Positions 28,170 to 36,234 of a DNA stretch of 64,000 nt are shown in pieces. The DNA is taken from contig JBMZCV010000004.1 in the NCBI GenBank assembly GCA_049613665.1, positions 1 to 64,000 on the forward strand, given 5' to 3'. Source of the stretch: JBMZCV01 sp049613665 (GTDB taxonomy: Bacteria; Bacteroidota; Bacteroidia; Chitinophagales; UBA2359). The position numbers and the translations under genes were made by a program. Numbering within the stretch: position 1 is the stretch's first letter; each line of letters opens with the position of its first letter. Under the pieces are notes generated by a model, which saw only the letters and a list, made by a program, of their open reading frames with translations, was not told the DNA's origin and searched no databases.

Positions 28170-29297
28170 ATGATAACTAAATTTTCCAGAAAAAGTAATA
28201 CTAAAAATATGATAGCAATAAAAAAAATGAAAACTGATTATAATAAAAATATCTTATTTGAAAACCTGTTGCAGGGTTTGCTATTGGTAGATAAGCAAAA
28301 CAAGATTACGTTTGTGAATAAGGCAACTTATCAGCTACTTGGCATCGAAAATCATTATCTATTAGGAAAACCCATAGCGTTTTTGCTATCACAAACAAGC
28401 AAGTGGTCACAACTAACAAACAAGCAAAAAACAATACTGCACCAAACATTTAGCTATGAGTCTCAGTTTTTTGTTAGCTTAGGCAAGTTAGTTTGGCTAA
28501 AAATTAGCATACATCCACACTATGAACAAGGTATTTTGCTAGGAAGTGCTATACATATACAAGACATCAGCAGAGAGCGACAATTGGCGATTGAAAATAA
28601 AGCATTAATTAAAGAACTCGCCACTACCCGAAAAGAACTAGATGACTTTGCTTATATTATTTCGCACGACCTCAAAGCACCTGTCAGAGCAATTATTACT
28701 TTATCGGAATGGATAACCGAAGATTATAGTGAAATTATTGGGGAAGATGGCCAAAAACAATTGGAACTCCTAAAAGGAAGGGTGCAACGAATGCACGCTA
28801 TGATAGAAGGTGTGTTACAATATTCGAGAATAGGACGCTTGACCAATGCTACGAGTGATGTGCCGCTTCTTCTGGTGATAGAAAAGATAATAAAAGAGTT
28901 GGCTATTGATGAGCAAACCACAATAACTTACCCAAAACAAATGCCTACTTTGTATGCCGATAGCACTAGAATATATGAGTTGTTTTTATTTTTATTGAAA
29001 AATGCTTATGAATTTAACGATAAGGCTCATAAAGAAATTAAGATTGATTATGAAAAAACAAATAAGTGGTTTATTTGTACTATAAGTGACAATGGTAAGG
29101 GAATCAACGAAAGAAATATAAAAAGCATATTTAAAATATTTCATACGCTTCACAACAAAGAAGAACATACAGGCATGGGCTTGACGCTTTCTAAGAAAAT
29201 TGTAGAGTTGTACAAAGGCCAAATTATATTGGAGAGCATTGAAAATGAAGGTACGGCCGTGACTATAAAATTGCCTATTGACTTATTGTATGTTTAA
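28170..29297 (+). CDS. Soluble PAS-domain sensor histidine kinase, second copy
   Basis: A 375-residue cytoplasmic kinase: PAS domain (about 28-135), coiled linker, HisKA with His166 in ISHDLKAPVRA, and an HATPase domain with LLKNAYEFND, DNGKGIN and GMGLTLSKKIVE. The N box is altered from the usual NLxxNAIK to LLKNAYEF, but the Asn is kept. ATGs at 28170, 28209 and 28227 are all in frame, and the first 20 residues carry no conserved motif, so the start is uncertain. It pairs with the regulator 52 bp upstream. Confidence 0.88.
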   Translation: MITKFSRKSNTKNMIAIKKMKTDYNKNILFENLLQGLLLVDKQNKITFVNKATYQLLGIENHYLLGKPIAFLLSQTSKWSQLTNKQKTILHQTFSYESQFFVSLGKLVWLKISIHPHYEQGILLGSAIHIQDISRERQLAIENKALIKELATTRKELDDFAYIISHDLKAPVRAIITLSEWITEDYSEIIGEDGQKQLELLKGRVQRMHAMIEGVLQYSRIGRLTNATSDVPLLLVIEKIIKELAIDEQTTITYPKQMPTLYADSTRIYELFLFLLKNAYEFNDKAHKEIKIDYEKTNKWFICTISDNGKGINERNIKSIFKIFHTLHNKEEHTGMGLTLSKKIVELYKGQIILESIENEGTAVTIKLPIDLLYV

Positions 29298-29322
29298 GTT
29301 ATGTTAAGTTTTCCAAAAATTT

Positions 29323-29450
29323 AGGACTACTATTTTTTCTAAGCTGAAGCATCTAAGATTTGTAAATTTTGCCAATTTGTGAGTGATAAAAAATAGTATA
29401 ACTGTCTATTGAAAAGGTATTTCTTTTGTTAGACTGAAAACAGCTAAACT
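29323..29450. repeat. Degenerate MITE-like copy (ACTATTTTT/AAAAATAGTAT core)
   Basis: Contains the inverted pair CTACTATTTTTTCTAAGC and GATAAAAAATAGTAT plus the TTTCTTTTGTTAGAC tail, related to the copies at 48069 and 32760. It lies in the 592-bp gap 29298-29889. Confidence 0.45.
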
Positions 29451-29715
29451 TGTGCTGACAAAGACCTTAAAAAAAATGAAAACTGACATAGCAAAACCTA
29501 AAAGTATGTTTTGTTTCAAAGCAAGAATTGCTGAAAAAATTACCTAAAAAACACATTATCTTTAATATAAAATACTATTTTAGTGAAATGCTAGAAGTAT
29601 AGGATTCAAACACTCCAATTTTGGAAATTAGCATCTTAGATTTTCACTTTATTCAAAAAAAATAAGTAGCGCTACTCAACTTACTAGGTCATAAAAAAAA
29701 TGTTCATTTACAGCA

Positions 29716-29795
29716 TAAGTGCCAAGCACTAATTAATATAGTTTGTTTGGATTACTAATACCTTGAAAAAGAATGTGTTAGTTTTCATAAAAAAA
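29716..29795 (-). repeat. Degenerate inverted copy of the ACATCTCGTTG repeat
   Basis: Begins AAGTGCCAAGCACTA, the complement of the element's right end, and continues with ACCTTGAAAAAGAATG and GTGTTAG in the expected order. The rest of the gap before the regulator at 29890 is AT-rich. Confidence 0.5.
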
Positions 29796-29889
29796 ACAAC
29801 TTATTTTTAATGTTTGACTAATGAAATCAAATTATTATGATATACCTTTATTTTTTTAAATAAAATAAAACATAATTTAATATAAAAAA

Positions 29890-30303
29890 ATGAGAACAAA
29901 TAGACCCATACTACTAATAGAAGATGATGAAGTAGATGCTATGACAATTAAAAGAGCTATTAAAGAAATAAAAATAGCAAATCCATTGGTTTGGCGTGAA
30001 AATGGCGAAGAAGGACTGCTTTATTTGAAAGAAAAAGCCAACTTTAGGCCATCTATTATTCTACTTGATTTGAATATGCCAAGAATGGGCGGCCTAGAGC
30101 TGTTGGCAATCATTAAAGAAGACCCAAAATTAAGAAACATTCCTGTTATTATACTTACTACTTCAAGCCACGACGAAGACCGTTTGCGAAGTTTCAATTT
30201 AAGTGTAGCAGGATATATGATAAAACCTGTTGATTACAAAAATTTTGTGCAAGTTATTAAAGCTGTCAATATGTATTGGACGATTAGTGAAATGCCATAT
30301 TGA
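29890..30303 (+). CDS. Single-domain response regulator, near twin of the gene at 27701
   Basis: A 137-residue receiver with acidic pocket EDDEVD (residues 11-16), phospho-acceptor Asp60 in LLDLNMPRMGG and Lys in GYMIKPVDY. It shares most of its sequence, including the MTIKRAIKEIKIANPL opening and the LSVAGYM end, with the regulator at 27701, indicating duplication. No output domain is present. It is 91 bp upstream of the hybrid kinase, reading the same way, and could feed that protein's phosphorelay or be its target. Confidence 0.92.
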   Translation: MRTNRPILLIEDDEVDAMTIKRAIKEIKIANPLVWRENGEEGLLYLKEKANFRPSIILLDLNMPRMGGLELLAIIKEDPKLRNIPVIILTTSSHDEDRLRSFNLSVAGYMIKPVDYKNFVQVIKAVNMYWTISEMPY

Positions 30304-30394
30304 TTTTTTCAGCTTAAAAGGCTAGACAATAAATGGCTAAATTTGTATTTTTGAATTTGTACTTAAAATATATAGTAAATACTACTATTGCTGA

Positions 30395-32707
30395 ATGAAA
30401 ACAAAACTTAACATTTTATATATAGAAGATGATCCTTTAGATCGTATGGCAGTAGAACGCTTAGTGAGAAACAAACGCTTAAATTTTCGTTTGTTCCTAA
30501 CCGAGTCAATACAAGAAACAAAAGAGTTAATCAAAAGAAAGCAACTATTTGATGTGGTTATTGCAGATTATTTGCTTAAAGATGGCAATGCCTTTGAAAT
30601 TTTTGATTTGGGTTATCCAGCACCTATTATATTTGTTACAGGAGCTGGCGATGAGGAAGTAGCTGTGAAGGCCATGAAAAGTGGTGCTTATGATTATATC
30701 ATTAAAGATAAAGATAGAAACTATCTGAAAATATTGCCTATCACTATCATTAATGCGTATAAAAATTATCAAGCAAAAAATCATATTCAACTGCTAGAAG
30801 CTACGGTACTAAACACCAATGATGCTATTGTTATTACTACCGCAGATATCCATAATCCTGCTGCTTCGCCTATCATATTTGTTAATGAAGCCTTTTGCAA
30901 ATTGACAGGGTATAAGATTAACGAAATTTTGCAAGGCTTTTTTGATAAGTTTATTGGTGCAAAAACCGACCGAATAGAATTAAAACGAATAGACAAAAAG
31001 TTAAGAAACTTTGAAGCAGTACGCTCAGAAGTAATTTATTATTCTAAAGAAGGAAGTCCAATCTGGTTGGATATAAACATTGTACCTATTTTTAATAAAC
31101 TAGGCATTTGTACTCATTTTGTGTCTGTTTCGAGAGATATAAGCAAAATAAAGGAAAATGAAGCAGCACTTATTCGGGCAAAGTTAGAATCTGAATATGC
31201 CAAAAAAGCGGAAGAACACTTTTTAGCCGTTATTAGCCATGAAATCAGAACGCCTATTAATGCTGTCGTTGGCTTAGCAAATCTTATGTTAGATACATCT
31301 ACTACCAATGAACAAGCAGAATATATCGATTCTATTAAGACTTCGGCCGACAATTTATTAGCACTTGTCAATGATATTTTAGATTTGTCGAAGATAGAAA
31401 ATGGCCAAATTGATTTTGCCCAAAACAAATTTGAATTAGAAAAACTAATTACAAATAGTATCAACACTCTAAAGTTTGTCGCTGAAAATAGAGGCATTAC
31501 GATTAGCCTTGTGAAAGATGCTAACTTACCCAATGATATAATAGGCGATGCTGTTAGGCTCAATCAAATTATTATTAACTTATTAAGCAATGCGATTAAA
31601 TTTACGATAGAAGGAGAAGTAATTGTTAAAATAAAATTAATTTTACAACATAAGGAAAAAATATACATTAGTATTTCAGTAAAAGATACAGGCATTGGTA
31701 TTGCGGCTGAAAAGTTAGACCTCATTTTTGAAAAGTATAAGCAAGCTGACCAAGATGTAATGATGCGTTATGGTGGTTCTGGTTTGGGACTTTATATCGT
31801 CAAACAATTGGTAGAGTTGCAGGGTGGCGAAATAAATGTGAAAAGTCAGCAAGGCATTGGCTCTACTTTTAGTGTTACTTTGCCTTTTGATATGGTGGAG
31901 GAAAATGAACCGATTCAAAAAGTGTTGAACCAGCAAAGCGACTTACAAAATATTTCGGTGCTTATTGGCGAAGACAATATCATGAATCAGCATATAGTAA
32001 AAAAAATGCTGGAGAAATGGAAGGCTACGGTTGATATAGCTACCAATGGAAGAGAAGTTATTCAAAAAATAACAGATAATAAATATGATGTTTTGCTTAC
32101 AGATATACAAATGCCCAAATTAAATGGCTTAGAAACAATTGATTATATTAGAAAAAAACTGAAAAGTGATATACCAATTGTTATTATGACAGCATCGGTA
32201 TTTGGAAGGCAACATGAAGTGATGAAAAACGATATTAGCGGTTTTATTCAAAAGCCTTTTGACCCACAAAAGCTATTGCAAAGCGTGAATGAAGCTATTG
32301 CAAAGAAAAAACGAGCTGATGAAATTAAAAAACTATTGCCTCACAAGCAGCAAAATGCCATTCGCTACGACTTATCGTATCTTGAAAAAGTATCTGGCAA
32401 TAATAGAAAGTTTATTCAAGAAATGATACAAATTTTTGTGACGCAAGCAGACGAAATAATAGAGGTTTTGCCCACAATATTAGAAAAACAAGATTTCACG
32501 CTCATTGCTCGCATGGTACACAAAATTAAATCCTCAGCTCGAAACATTGGCGATAAACAGATGGCTCAGAACTGTGCAACTATCGAAAATCTTATAGAAA
32601 CCCACAAAGATTACAGTCATGTTCCTAAGTTAGTAGAGCAATTTATTACGGATTGTCAAACTACAAAAATGCAATTGAGTGAAAGATTGACAGAAATGTC
32701 GGTTTAA
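30395..32707 (+). CDS. Hybrid sensor kinase REC-PAS-HisKA-HATPase-REC-Hpt
   Basis: A 770-residue cytoplasmic phosphorelay protein with a complete set of modules. An N-terminal receiver has Asp58 in VVIADYLLKDG. A PAS domain follows (about 130-255). HisKA has His282 in VISHEIRTPINA, and the HATPase domain has NLLSNAIKFT, DTGIGI and GSGLGLYIVKQLV. A second receiver has Asp570 in LLTDIQMPKLNG. A C-terminal Hpt domain has His709 in MVHKIKSSARNIG. Phosphate can therefore pass His to Asp to His internally, ready for an external regulator such as the small receivers nearby. No membrane segment is present. It is the last gene of the sensory island. Confidence 0.94.
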   Translation: MKTKLNILYIEDDPLDRMAVERLVRNKRLNFRLFLTESIQETKELIKRKQLFDVVIADYLLKDGNAFEIFDLGYPAPIIFVTGAGDEEVAVKAMKSGAYDYIIKDKDRNYLKILPITIINAYKNYQAKNHIQLLEATVLNTNDAIVITTADIHNPAASPIIFVNEAFCKLTGYKINEILQGFFDKFIGAKTDRIELKRIDKKLRNFEAVRSEVIYYSKEGSPIWLDINIVPIFNKLGICTHFVSVSRDISKIKENEAALIRAKLESEYAKKAEEHFLAVISHEIRTPINAVVGLANLMLDTSTTNEQAEYIDSIKTSADNLLALVNDILDLSKIENGQIDFAQNKFELEKLITNSINTLKFVAENRGITISLVKDANLPNDIIGDAVRLNQIIINLLSNAIKFTIEGEVIVKIKLILQHKEKIYISISVKDTGIGIAAEKLDLIFEKYKQADQDVMMRYGGSGLGLYIVKQLVELQGGEINVKSQQGIGSTFSVTLPFDMVEENEPIQKVLNQQSDLQNISVLIGEDNIMNQHIVKKMLEKWKATVDIATNGREVIQKITDNKYDVLLTDIQMPKLNGLETIDYIRKKLKSDIPIVIMTASVFGRQHEVMKNDISGFIQKPFDPQKLLQSVNEAIAKKKRADEIKKLLPHKQQNAIRYDLSYLEKVSGNNRKFIQEMIQIFVTQADEIIEVLPTILEKQDFTLIARMVHKIKSSARNIGDKQMAQNCATIENLIETHKDYSHVPKLVEQFITDCQTTKMQLSERLTEMSV

Positions 32708-32759
32708 GCGAAGGTTTAGGTTTTTTTTTTCAAGAAATCTTATTTTTAATTTATGAATA

Positions 32760-32923
32760 GTTCGGACATTTTTTCATCAAAAGCTTAAACATACTATTTT
32801 TTTAGGCTAAGGTGACCAATATTTGCAAATTTTATAGCCTTTTGAACTGAAAAATAGTATGTTTCTCTTGCCAAAAGGCGTTTTTTTATTCAACTGAAAA
32901 TTGTTATAAAAAATGTCAGAATC
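32760..32923 (+). mobile_element. MITE-like element with GTTCGGACATTT terminus, second full copy
   Basis: A 164-bp copy of the element at 15927, in the opposite orientation. The left end is GTTCGGACATTTTTT; the right end AAAAAATGTCAGAATC has drifted by two bases. The inner pair AAACATACTATTT/AAATAGTATGTTT is intact. It follows the hybrid kinase gene directly. Confidence 0.7.
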
Positions 32924-32967
32924 ATTGATTTATAGCTATCTTTTTATTTAGCCAAACCATTAGATGC

Positions 32968-33128
32968 TATTCACAAAATTTAAATCAGCTATAATAACAA
33001 AAAAAGGTGGTAGGTACTTCTAAAGTGCCTACCACCTTTTTTTACAACATTTGCTAAAAGCTATCTAAATCTACTTTTCGCATTTATACCATTATATAGT
33101 TGGTTTCTTTACATTTTTTTTGTGAATA
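32968..33128 (+). mobile_element. MITE-like TTATTCACAAA element, internally deleted copy
   Basis: Bounded by TATTCACAAAATTT and TTTTTTTTGTGAATA. Inside is one 31-bp palindrome at 33006-33036 (GGTGGTAGGTACTT ... AAGTGCCTACCACC), then CATTTGCTAAAA and TTCGCATTTAT blocks shared with the longer copy at 34731. It lies between the hybrid kinase and the convergent symporter gene, and the two elements fill most of the 465-bp gap. Confidence 0.7.
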
Positions 33129-33172
33129 ATGGCTATACAAAACTACTAAAAAGGCTCAATAACCATAGATTT

Positions 33173-34483
33173 TTAAACAGGTTGGCTAGGTTTGACCAAC
33201 TGTCCTTCGCTATGAGCAATAATAGTAGCTACCGTAGCATCGCCTGTCACATTCACAACGGTTCTGCACATATCCAAAATTCTATCCATCGCAAATATCA
33301 AACCGATACCTGCCATTGGAGCACCTATTTGTTCCAAAACAATAACCAACATCAACAAACCTGCGCTTGGCACGGCTGCTGCTCCGATAGAAGCCAACGT
33401 TGCTGTCAAAACAATGCCTAATTGTGCAGTCATACTCAAATCCATGTTAAAAGCTTGTGCAATAAAAACGGCAGCTACAGCTTGATACAAACTCGTGCCG
33501 TCCATATTTACGGTAGCTCCCACAGGCAACACAAATCCAACGACTTCTTTTGAAGCACCGATATTTTTTTCGACACACTCCATCGTTACAGGCAAAGTCG
33601 CAGCACTCGAACTCGTAGAAAATGCCAACAATTGAGCTGGACGTATGGCTTTGAAAAAGGCTACATAAGGATATTTTGTAAAGGTATTGAGCAAAAAAGG
33701 ATAAAACAAAAACGCCATAATACTCAAACCAATGAGAACCGTTACGCCATAATAAGCCAATGCACCTAATACATTGATAGCACTCATAGGGTCATTGCCA
33801 GCAATTTCGGTAATGATAGAAGCGAGGAGGGCGAAAACACCTATCGGAGCGATGAGCATAATTAAATCCACCATTTTGATAATAACACTATTTACTCCTT
33901 CTATAACCGACATTAGAGTAGCTGATTTTTGCGGTTCTATCATCACCATCGCAATGCCAAATAGGAACGCAAATAAAATAATTTGCAACATATTTTTGTT
34001 GTTCGTCATGGCCGAAAACAAGTTTTGAGGCACTAAGTCTTCAAAAAATTTCAATGGCCCTTTTTGTTTGGCTTCTGTATGCGAAGATTTCGCCATTTTT
34101 TCTTTTTCTACTGCTTTATCTTGATATTTTGCTACCAATTTGTTGCGAGCATCTTCCGAAATAAATTTTCCTGGCTGCATCACATTTACCAACAAAATAC
34201 CTAAAAGAGCCGCAACAGCCGTTGTAGTGATATATAAACCAATTGTTTTGCCGCCCATACTCGATAGTTTCGACACATCTTTGAGGCCGCCAATGCCTGC
34301 AATGAGCGAAAATAAGACCAAAGGCATTGCTATCATTTTCAATAGGCTGATAAAAATGCTACCAATGGGTTTTATCCAATCTGCCGTGAACTGCGACAAG
34401 CCAAAAGCACTCGCCAATAAGCCAAATAACACGCCAGCTATCATCGCAATGATGATTTGCCAATGTAATGCTAGTTTTTTCAT
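33173..34483 (-). CDS. Dicarboxylate/amino acid:cation symporter (SDF/DctA-GltP family)
   Basis: A 436-residue inner-membrane symporter that takes up dicarboxylates or glutamate/aspartate with Na+ or H+. Family motifs are visible: the re-entrant loop STSSSAATLPVTMECVEKN (HP1), then VGATVNMDGTSLYQ (TM7) and the HP2/TM8 region GAAAVPSAGLLMLVIVLEQIGAP ending DRILDMCRTVVNVTGD. A charged loop (about 115-140, DKAVEKEKMAKSSHTEAKQKG) is longer than usual. It is monocistronic, flanked on both sides by TTATTCACAAA elements. The exact substrate cannot be read. Confidence 0.92.
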   Translation of the reverse strand: MKKLALHWQIIIAMIAGVLFGLLASAFGLSQFTADWIKPIGSIFISLLKMIAMPLVLFSLIAGIGGLKDVSKLSSMGGKTIGLYITTTAVAALLGILLVNVMQPGKFISEDARNKLVAKYQDKAVEKEKMAKSSHTEAKQKGPLKFFEDLVPQNLFSAMTNNKNMLQIILFAFLFGIAMVMIEPQKSATLMSVIEGVNSVIIKMVDLIMLIAPIGVFALLASIITEIAGNDPMSAINVLGALAYYGVTVLIGLSIMAFLFYPFLLNTFTKYPYVAFFKAIRPAQLLAFSTSSSAATLPVTMECVEKNIGASKEVVGFVLPVGATVNMDGTSLYQAVAAVFIAQAFNMDLSMTAQLGIVLTATLASIGAAAVPSAGLLMLVIVLEQIGAPMAGIGLIFAMDRILDMCRTVVNVTGDATVATIIAHSEGQLVKPSQPV

Positions 34484-34730
34484 ACGCTAAAATTATTTCT
34501 TTTTATACATGAATGATAGCCTAAGTTAGCGTTTTTTGTGCAAAAGGAAAGGGAAATGCTATATATTTTTGTTTTAAGTACCAAGTGCTATTTAAATAAA
34601 TGACTATTTTTGGAGTGATGCCTTTCTGAGTATTGTTATTTATGTTAATGTGAAAGCGAAAAAGTTAGCTATTGTTATTTTTTAATATATTAACAACAAT
34701 TTGTTTGTTAGCTTATTTTTCTAATAGAGT

Positions 34731-34974
34731 TTATTCACAAAATGTTAGATAAGAAATAATAGAAGAATAAGGTGGTAGGCATTTTAAAAATGCCTGCCAC
34801 CACAAATATACTTATCTAATAACTATTTAAAAAAAAAGACAAATCTAGGTGGCAGGCACTTTAGAAGTGCCTACCACCTCGTTTTACGACAACATTTGCT
34901 AAAATTATGTAAATGTAATATTCGCATTTATCCAATCATGTTTTTATTTTCATGTATGCTTTTTTTGTGAATAA
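34731..34974 (+). mobile_element. MITE-like TTATTCACAAA element, longest copy, with two palindromes
   Basis: A 244-bp element bounded by TTATTCACAAAA and TTTTTTGTGAATAA. It contains two 31-bp palindromes, 34771-34801 (GGTGGTAGGCATTT type) and 34848-34878 (GGTGGCAGGCACTT type), 46 bp apart. The shared CATTTGCTAAAA block follows. Copies at 3064, 32968 and 55966 are deleted or truncated versions. The remainder of the 626-bp gap 34484-35109 is AT-rich with no gene seen. Confidence 0.72.
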
Positions 34975-35109
34975 TGTCTAATAAAAAACAACAAACAAAT
35001 TCTGAATATTTTCGAAAAAAAGCGTGTAATTTTCGTTATATTCATACAGCAAAATCGTATATTTATCATTCAAAGCATTTATGTTCATTATCGACAAGCA
35101 AATTAAAAA

Positions 35110-35979
35110 ATGAAATACACATCTTTTATCGCACTAATTTTGATAATTGTTATGGGCTGCAAATCCGAAAGCTCAAAATCCGTAGAATCTGAAATTCAGT
35201 CATTGTCAAAACCACTTATAACAGAAAAAAAGTTTGATAGCCTAACAACCACAATTATAACAGAGAAAAAATTTGATAGCCTGACAACTACCATTCATAT
35301 TCTCGTTGCTCTTTGCGATAATGAAAATCAAGGAATTGTTCCTGTTCCTAAATCTATTGGAAATGGCCAAGACCCAAAAAATAATTTGTATTGGGGAACT
35401 GCTTATGGCATAAAAACGTATTTCAAAAAAAGTAAAGAGTGGAAATTGATTAAGTCAATTGGAAAAAATGGATATATTCTTGAAAGAGTGATATTTAAAC
35501 ATTTGAAAAAAGACATTTATATTGTCGCCGATGCTTATGATGGAATGTACATCAAACAAACGACGCTGGATTTCTTGGATTTTAGCTCAGGAAAAGAAAA
35601 GAATACCTTAGAAATTGACGATAAAACAATTGGAATTGGAGGAAATGCTAAATTGATAGCATACATCGGACATGATGGATTAATGGATTTTCAAATCAAT
35701 GAAAAATTTGAGAATATAGATGGAATTCGAAGAGATGTGATAGTGCTGGCTTGTTACAGCAAGAGCTATTTTGAACCACATTTGCAACAATCTAATGTTA
35801 ATCCTTTAGTTTGGACAACTGGCTTGATGGCACCAGAAGCATACACTATTCATGATGCTATTTCGGGCTACGCTAAAAATGAAACAAATGACGCAATAAG
35901 AATAAGAGCGGCAAAAGCATATTCAAAATATCAGAAATGTAGTTTAAATGCTGCAAAAAGATTATTGGTGACAAATTGA
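35110..35979 (+). CDS. Lipoprotein of unknown function with an internal 13-residue tandem duplication
   Basis: A 289-residue lipoprotein: signal with lipobox VMGC (lipidated Cys16) followed by a Ser/Glu-rich linker. Residues about 37-62 are two copies of ITEKKFDSLTTTI, a recent 39-bp tandem duplication. The folded part (about 65-285) contains LIAYIGHDGLMDF and later DVIVLACYSKSYF. A strand-His-Asp-Gly followed by a strand-Ala-Cys pattern resembles clan CD (caspase-like) His/Cys pairs, but the order and spacing are the only support. A C-terminal helical stretch (DAIRIRAAKAYSKYQK) ends it. I do not recognise a named family. Confidence 0.65.
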   Translation: MKYTSFIALILIIVMGCKSESSKSVESEIQSLSKPLITEKKFDSLTTTIITEKKFDSLTTTIHILVALCDNENQGIVPVPKSIGNGQDPKNNLYWGTAYGIKTYFKKSKEWKLIKSIGKNGYILERVIFKHLKKDIYIVADAYDGMYIKQTTLDFLDFSSGKEKNTLEIDDKTIGIGGNAKLIAYIGHDGLMDFQINEKFENIDGIRRDVIVLACYSKSYFEPHLQQSNVNPLVWTTGLMAPEAYTIHDAISGYAKNETNDAIRIRAAKAYSKYQKCSLNAAKRLLVTN

Positions 35980-35987
35980 AAAAACTA

Positions 35988-36150
35988 AGAGGCTGTTTAG
36001 ATTTTGTTTTTGATGCTGAAAAAGCTAGATTTTTTGTTCAAATTGATACTTTTTTGAGTGGCATAGCACCGCTACGGCTCGAAAAAAAGGAAAAATTTGA
36101 GCGAAAAAGATGCTTTTTTTAAGCCAAAGAATAGAATTTAAACAGCCTCT
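35988..36150. mobile_element. MITE-like AGAGGCTGTTT element, longer copy
   Basis: A 163-bp element bounded by AGAGGCTGTTTAGATTTTG and AGAATTTAAACAGCCTCT. It matches 49550-49647 at both ends, but has about 65 extra central bases including GGCATAGCACCGCTACGG. No open frame. Confidence 0.65.
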
Positions 36151-36170
36151 AAAGTAGGAAAACCAAAAAA

Positions 36171-36210
36171 AAAGGCAAAATAAATCCATTTTCAGATTTA
36201 TTTTGCCTTT
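36171..36210 (-). terminator. Rho-independent terminator of RNase R
   Basis: Perfect 16-bp arms AAAGGCAAAATAAATC and GATTTATTTTGCCTTT enclose an 8-nt loop. On the minus strand, T residues follow. It is 25 bp past the RNase R stop. Confidence 0.85.
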
Positions 36211-36234
36211 GTCATGTATCATTTTTTAGAGAAA

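Noticed and set aside
3123..34878. Recurring 31-bp palindromes considered as a CRISPR array
   Set aside because: Copies are scattered over tens of kilobases, are near-perfect palindromes, and have no regular unique spacers or cas genes.
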